DNA of 64,000 bases from positions 129,415 to 193,414 of the forward strand of contig DATNLZ010000105.1 in NCBI GenBank assembly GCA_035602605.1, read 5' to 3'. This stretch comes from DASQHY01 sp035602605 (GTDB lineage: Bacteria; Acidobacteriota; Terriglobia; Acidiferrales; UBA7541). A program made the position numbers and the translations under genes. Positions 61,334 to 64,000 of the stretch are shown one piece after another. The first letter of the stretch is position 1, and each line of letters opens with the position of its first letter. The notes beneath the pieces are model-generated. The model was not told the DNA's origin. It ran no database searches and saw only the letters and a list, made by a program, of their open reading frames with translations.

Positions 61334-62905
61334 TCATTTGGTTTCGCCAACGCTGTTGGCGTGCTCTTCCGCAACTGCCTCGGGACGCAGCAACGGAAAA
61401 AGAATAACTTCGCGGATCGAATGTGAGTCCGTGAGCAGCATGGTGAGCCGGTCAATTCCGATCCCCATTCCTGCGGCCGGCGGCATACCGTGGGTAAGCG
61501 CGCGAATATAGTCGACGTCCAGCTGTTTCGGCACCTCCTCGCCTCCTTGCTCGATCTGCTGGCGGAAGCGCCGCTCTTGCTCAACCGGATCATTCAATTC
61601 CGAAAAGGCGTTGCCAATTTCCATCCCCGCGACGAACACTTCAAATCGCTCAACCAGTGACGGGTCATCCGGCCTCTGTTTCGAAAGCGGGGAAATTTCA
61701 ATGGGGAAGTCGTACAGAATCGTCGGCTGGATCAGTTTTTCCTCGGCCACAGCCTCGAACAGCAGGCCAATCAGGTCTCCGTTGCTCAACTTAGCGGCAC
61801 CGCTTCCGCTCGCACTGGTCGCGTGACCTTTGCCCGCAGCCCAGTTGTCGTAGCGAGTTGCCGCACTTCGCGGCCCGCCAGGCGTTTTCAGTTCTTCAAC
61901 AGCGGGTGCCGCACCCGCCTCTTCTGGCCAATATTTCGAAATTGCCTCATGCATCGAGAGACGCTGCCACTGTCCAAAATCGATCTCATGCTCGCCGTAA
62001 CGAATGACGCTTGATCCGTGGATCTTTTTTGCCAGCCCGCGCACCAGTTCCTCGGTCAAGTCCATCAAGTCGCGGTAATTGCTGTACGCCTCATAAAATT
62101 CAAGCATTGTGAATTCCGGATTGTGCTGGGTCGAGATCCCCTCATTGCGGAAGTTACGATTGATTTCATACACGCGGTCGAGCCCCCCGACGACCAGCCT
62201 CTTTAGATACAGCTCCGGGGCAATTCGCAGGTACAGATCGACGTCGAGCGTATTGTGGTGGGTAACAAATGGGCGCGCGGTCGCTCCGCCGGCCAGCGGC
62301 TGCATCATCGGAGTCTCCACCTCGATGTATCCGCGCGCGTTGAAAAAACTTCGCAGCTCACTCACAATTTGCGCGCGCTTGACGAACACCTCGCGCGCCT
62401 TTTCATTGGCAATCAGATCGAGATAACGCTGCCGATAACGCCGCTCCACATCCGCCAAACCATGCCATTTCTCCGGCAGCGGCAGCAGCGCTTTGGCCAG
62501 TAGAGTCAGCTGCTCTACCCAAATGGTCAACTCATTGGTTTTCGTGCGGAAAACATGGCCGGCGACACCGATGCTGTCACCCATATCCAGCAACTGAAAC
62601 AACCGGAACGTTTTCTCGCCAACCACGTCTAACTTCACATAAATCTGAAGGCGCTTTCCGCCCCCCTGAATATGCGCGAACCCAGCCTTACCGTGCAGCC
62701 TGAGGGTAACAATTCTCCCGGCGGCGCGCGTTTCAATCCGTTGCGCCTCCAACTCCTCCTTTGAAGCTTTGCCGTACCGTTCGACCAGCTCCGCCACTGT
62801 CGCCGTCCAGCGAAACTCATGCGGATAGCCCTCATATCCCAGCGCTTTAATTTCTTCGAGGTTTTTTTTTCGTTGCAGGAACTGGTCGAGGGGTTCAAAT
62901 TCCAA
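61334..62905 (-). CDS. lysS: Lysine--tRNA ligase (class II)
   Basis: A class II lysyl-tRNA synthetase of about 523 residues. The N-terminal OB-fold (about 40-170, with the GRIVTLRLHGKAGFAHI segment) is followed by motif 2 near FRNEGISTQHNPEFTMLE and motif 3 near GMGIGIDRLTMLL. Between motifs 2 and 3 there is a Ser/Ala/Gly-rich stretch (about 20 residues longer than in E. coli LysS). I take TTG 62905, which follows AGGAAGGACTCGCGCC; an in-frame ATG at 62953 lacks a binding site. The start also contains a run of nine A in the coding strand. Confidence 0.94.
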   Translation of the reverse strand: MEFEPLDQFLQRKKNLEEIKALGYEGYPHEFRWTATVAELVERYGKASKEELEAQRIETRAAGRIVTLRLHGKAGFAHIQGGGKRLQIYVKLDVVGEKTFRLFQLLDMGDSIGVAGHVFRTKTNELTIWVEQLTLLAKALLPLPEKWHGLADVERRYRQRYLDLIANEKAREVFVKRAQIVSELRSFFNARGYIEVETPMMQPLAGGATARPFVTHHNTLDVDLYLRIAPELYLKRLVVGGLDRVYEINRNFRNEGISTQHNPEFTMLEFYEAYSNYRDLMDLTEELVRGLAKKIHGSSVIRYGEHEIDFGQWQRLSMHEAISKYWPEEAGAAPAVEELKTPGGPRSAATRYDNWAAGKGHATSASGSGAAKLSNGDLIGLLFEAVAEEKLIQPTILYDFPIEISPLSKQRPDDPSLVERFEVFVAGMEIGNAFSELNDPVEQERRFRQQIEQGGEEVPKQLDVDYIRALTHGMPPAAGMGIGIDRLTMLLTDSHSIREVILFPLLRPEAVAEEHANSVGETK

Positions 62906-63015
62906 GGCGCGAGTCCTTCCTGTCCGAGCCGCCACAGCCTCAATGCCACACAATAGCCGCCGGCCCCGTTTCAGAGGGATTGTCTGTGCGGTAACGGTCG
63001 GATGAATCGCTCCGA

Positions 63016-63044
63016 AGTATAGGGGGGCTTTTAGCGAGCGTCAA
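63016..63044 (-). promoter_or_regulatory. Strong sigma-70 promoter for the lysS operon
   Basis: On the minus strand TTGACG (63044-63039) and TATACT (63021-63016) are 17 bases apart, one mismatch each from consensus. The start point would be near 63009, giving a leader of about 100 bases to TTG 62905. Confidence 0.75.
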
Positions 63045-63546
63045 GAAACGGCTGGGGTTCTCTACGTACCCCCCCAAACGACCACACACCGCGGCGAACG
63101 CAGGGCGAAACCCACGGCGCGCAGATTTCCTCGCGTTCGCGCGCGTGATCCTGGCGCGGAATCCCTGGTAGCTCTCGAGAGAGATTTCACTTGTCGATAG
63201 CGCGTTTCTCAGGGGCCAATGAACATATTGAGCGGCCCGACCTGTAGGCGTCGGGATCTCGGCAAAAAAGGGTTCGCCCAGATCCCCGCAGCCCTCTGCC
63301 ATCCACGCCAAACACAGCACAAGACACACAGGGGCAAACTTGATCCGCCGGTCCAGCATGCCATTTGAACGTCGTTCGAGCAGTTCGGAGTGAAACCTAA
63401 CATGAGTTCTAGCAGCTGTCGACATTTTGCACACTAACAACTGGACTCTGCGGGATTCTGCGATTGGCTCAACCTCTAGGTCGCGGATTGCTGGTACCGT
63501 CCTAAATTGAACGGAAGGACCCCGTGCGCCATGTCATCATTGGTGC
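63045..63546. other. Stretch without a supported gene
   Basis: About 500 bases between the lysS promoter and the next small gene. A minus-strand frame with a hydrophobic start (from ATG 63359) is open but its lipobox is poor and its later part overlaps the lysS promoter and leader. I see no repeat or RNA gene here. Confidence 0.5.
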
Positions 63547-63708
63547 GTGCCTAAGAAGAAAGCCAAAAAAGATGGGGGCCAAGCAACGCTTGTGGCTGTA
63601 AAAAAGGAAATGGCGAAGCCGCGTATGGCGAAATCTGCACGCACCAACGAAGTGAATCCTATTGCCGCGCGAACGGTGGCGCGCAAACCAGGGAAGACCA
63701 AACCGTAG
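63547..63708 (+). CDS. Small Lys-rich basic protein
   Basis: A 53-residue frame from GTG 63547 to TAG 63706-63708. It is very rich in Lys, Ala and Arg (PKKKAKKDGG at the start, ARKPGKTKP at the end), like small nucleic-acid-binding or histone-H1-like tails. No ribosome binding site is obvious and it could be chance. Confidence 0.35.
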   Translation: MPKKKAKKDGGQATLVAVKKEMAKPRMAKSARTNEVNPIAARTVARKPGKTKP

Positions 63709-63839
63709 CCGCATCTGCTTCTTCTACCCCGGCTTGCATGGTAGTGTGGGAAGGTTCGTCGATGAAAGGATGACGGAGAAAACCGTATCTGCGCTAAGGT
63801 GATCGCAAGACGCTGATCTCGCCGGAAGAGAACACCGCA

Positions 63840-64000
63840 ATGCCAGATCAAGACTGGATCAAAACACTGGAAGACGGCAGAAGAGTGAAATTCATCTACC
63901 AGGAACTGCCGAACGACGGGGCGTTTATCACTGCCCAGCTTGAGGGCAATGAGATCGTCTATTCGATCATGTTGACCAAAGCAAGAAACCCGCTGAGTCG
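63840..64000 (+). CDS. Hypothetical protein, N-terminal part only
   Basis: An open frame from ATG 63840 runs off the right edge; 53 residues are visible. GGAAGAGAACACCGCA before the ATG is a good ribosome binding site. The text (DWIKTLEDGRRVKFIYQELP, then FITAQLEGNEIVYSIML) is a soluble, probably beta-rich start. I do not recognise the family. Confidence 0.55.
   Translation, partial: MPDQDWIKTLEDGRRVKFIYQELPNDGAFITAQLEGNEIVYSIMLTKARNPLS

Noticed and set aside
62940..63440. Minus-strand ORF of 166 residues with a hydrophobic segment, possible lipoprotein
   Set aside because: The Cys context (AEGC) is a poor lipobox, the ORF runs across the strong lysS promoter and leader, and the later part looks non-coding.
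1..64000. tRNA, rRNA, prophage, insertion sequence or CRISPR genes
   Set aside because: I looked for cloverleaf, transposase and repeat-spacer signs in the gaps and saw none; a tool such as tRNAscan would be decisive.

Overview
The window reads as chromosomal DNA of a free-living Gram-negative bacterium, most likely an Acidobacteriota (Terriglobia/Koribacter-like). This rests on gene content and style: moderately high G+C by eye, many GTG/TTG starts, an RNase G/E with a giant low-complexity insert, FecR-like and TPR secreted proteins, and a partial secreted protein of a type I associate with acidobacteria. Taxonomy is an inference; there is no rRNA, and I see no tRNA, CRISPR array, insertion sequence or prophage.

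Region by region. 1-5.1 kb: part of a secreted protein, an AbgB-like M20 amidohydrolase, a PilZ protein, a stand-alone receiver, a DinB-like protein, a glutaredoxin-like protein, and a decayed HAF/BNR-repeat pseudogene. 5.1-8.5 kb: a sulfur-carrier cysteine pathway (cysM, JAMM protease, cysO, moeZ) plus a CDGSH protein. 8.7-12.3 kb: a GGDEF cyclase followed by a PilZ protein, then two glycosyltransferases. 12.4-15.1 kb: a zinc-ribbon/FHA protein, a membrane TPR protein and a dGTPase-like HD protein. 15.2-24.3 kb: a fatty-acid and electron-transfer block (DUF177, rpmF, plsX, fabD, fabG, acpP, fabF, etfB, etfA, ETF-quinone oxidoreductase) with near-consensus promoters before the DUF177 gene and before acpP. 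24.4-29.8 kb: a FecR-like protein, a DUF374 acyltransferase, folD-coaE-htrA and a small membrane protein. 29.9-44.9 kb: cell shape and RNA processing on the minus strand (mreB-mreC-mreD, mrdA-rodA, RNase G/E), interrupted by a kinase-threonine synthase pair and an MscS channel. 45.1-51.8 kb: a membrane-anchored parvulin, an ECF sigma/anti-sigma pair with a membrane protein and a TPR protein, and an orphan terminator that may end a small RNA. 52.0-55.0 kb: a fatty acyl desaturase and an animal-type transketolase.

The standout is 55.2-59.4 kb: a tight operon of a double-domain KaiC, two different tandem KaiB proteins, and a fused PAS-histidine kinase-receiver. This is a KaiA-less clock or timer module in an apparently non-photosynthetic bacterium. 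The candidate KaiC phosphosites are Ser-Ser instead of Ser-Thr, KaiC carries an extra coiled-coil tail, and the signalling partner lies in the same operon. Downstream are a relE toxin remnant, a LolC/E-type permease, lysS and small partial genes at the window edge.

All calls come from reading the sequence and translations. Promoters are consensus matches only, and no database search or folding calculation was run.
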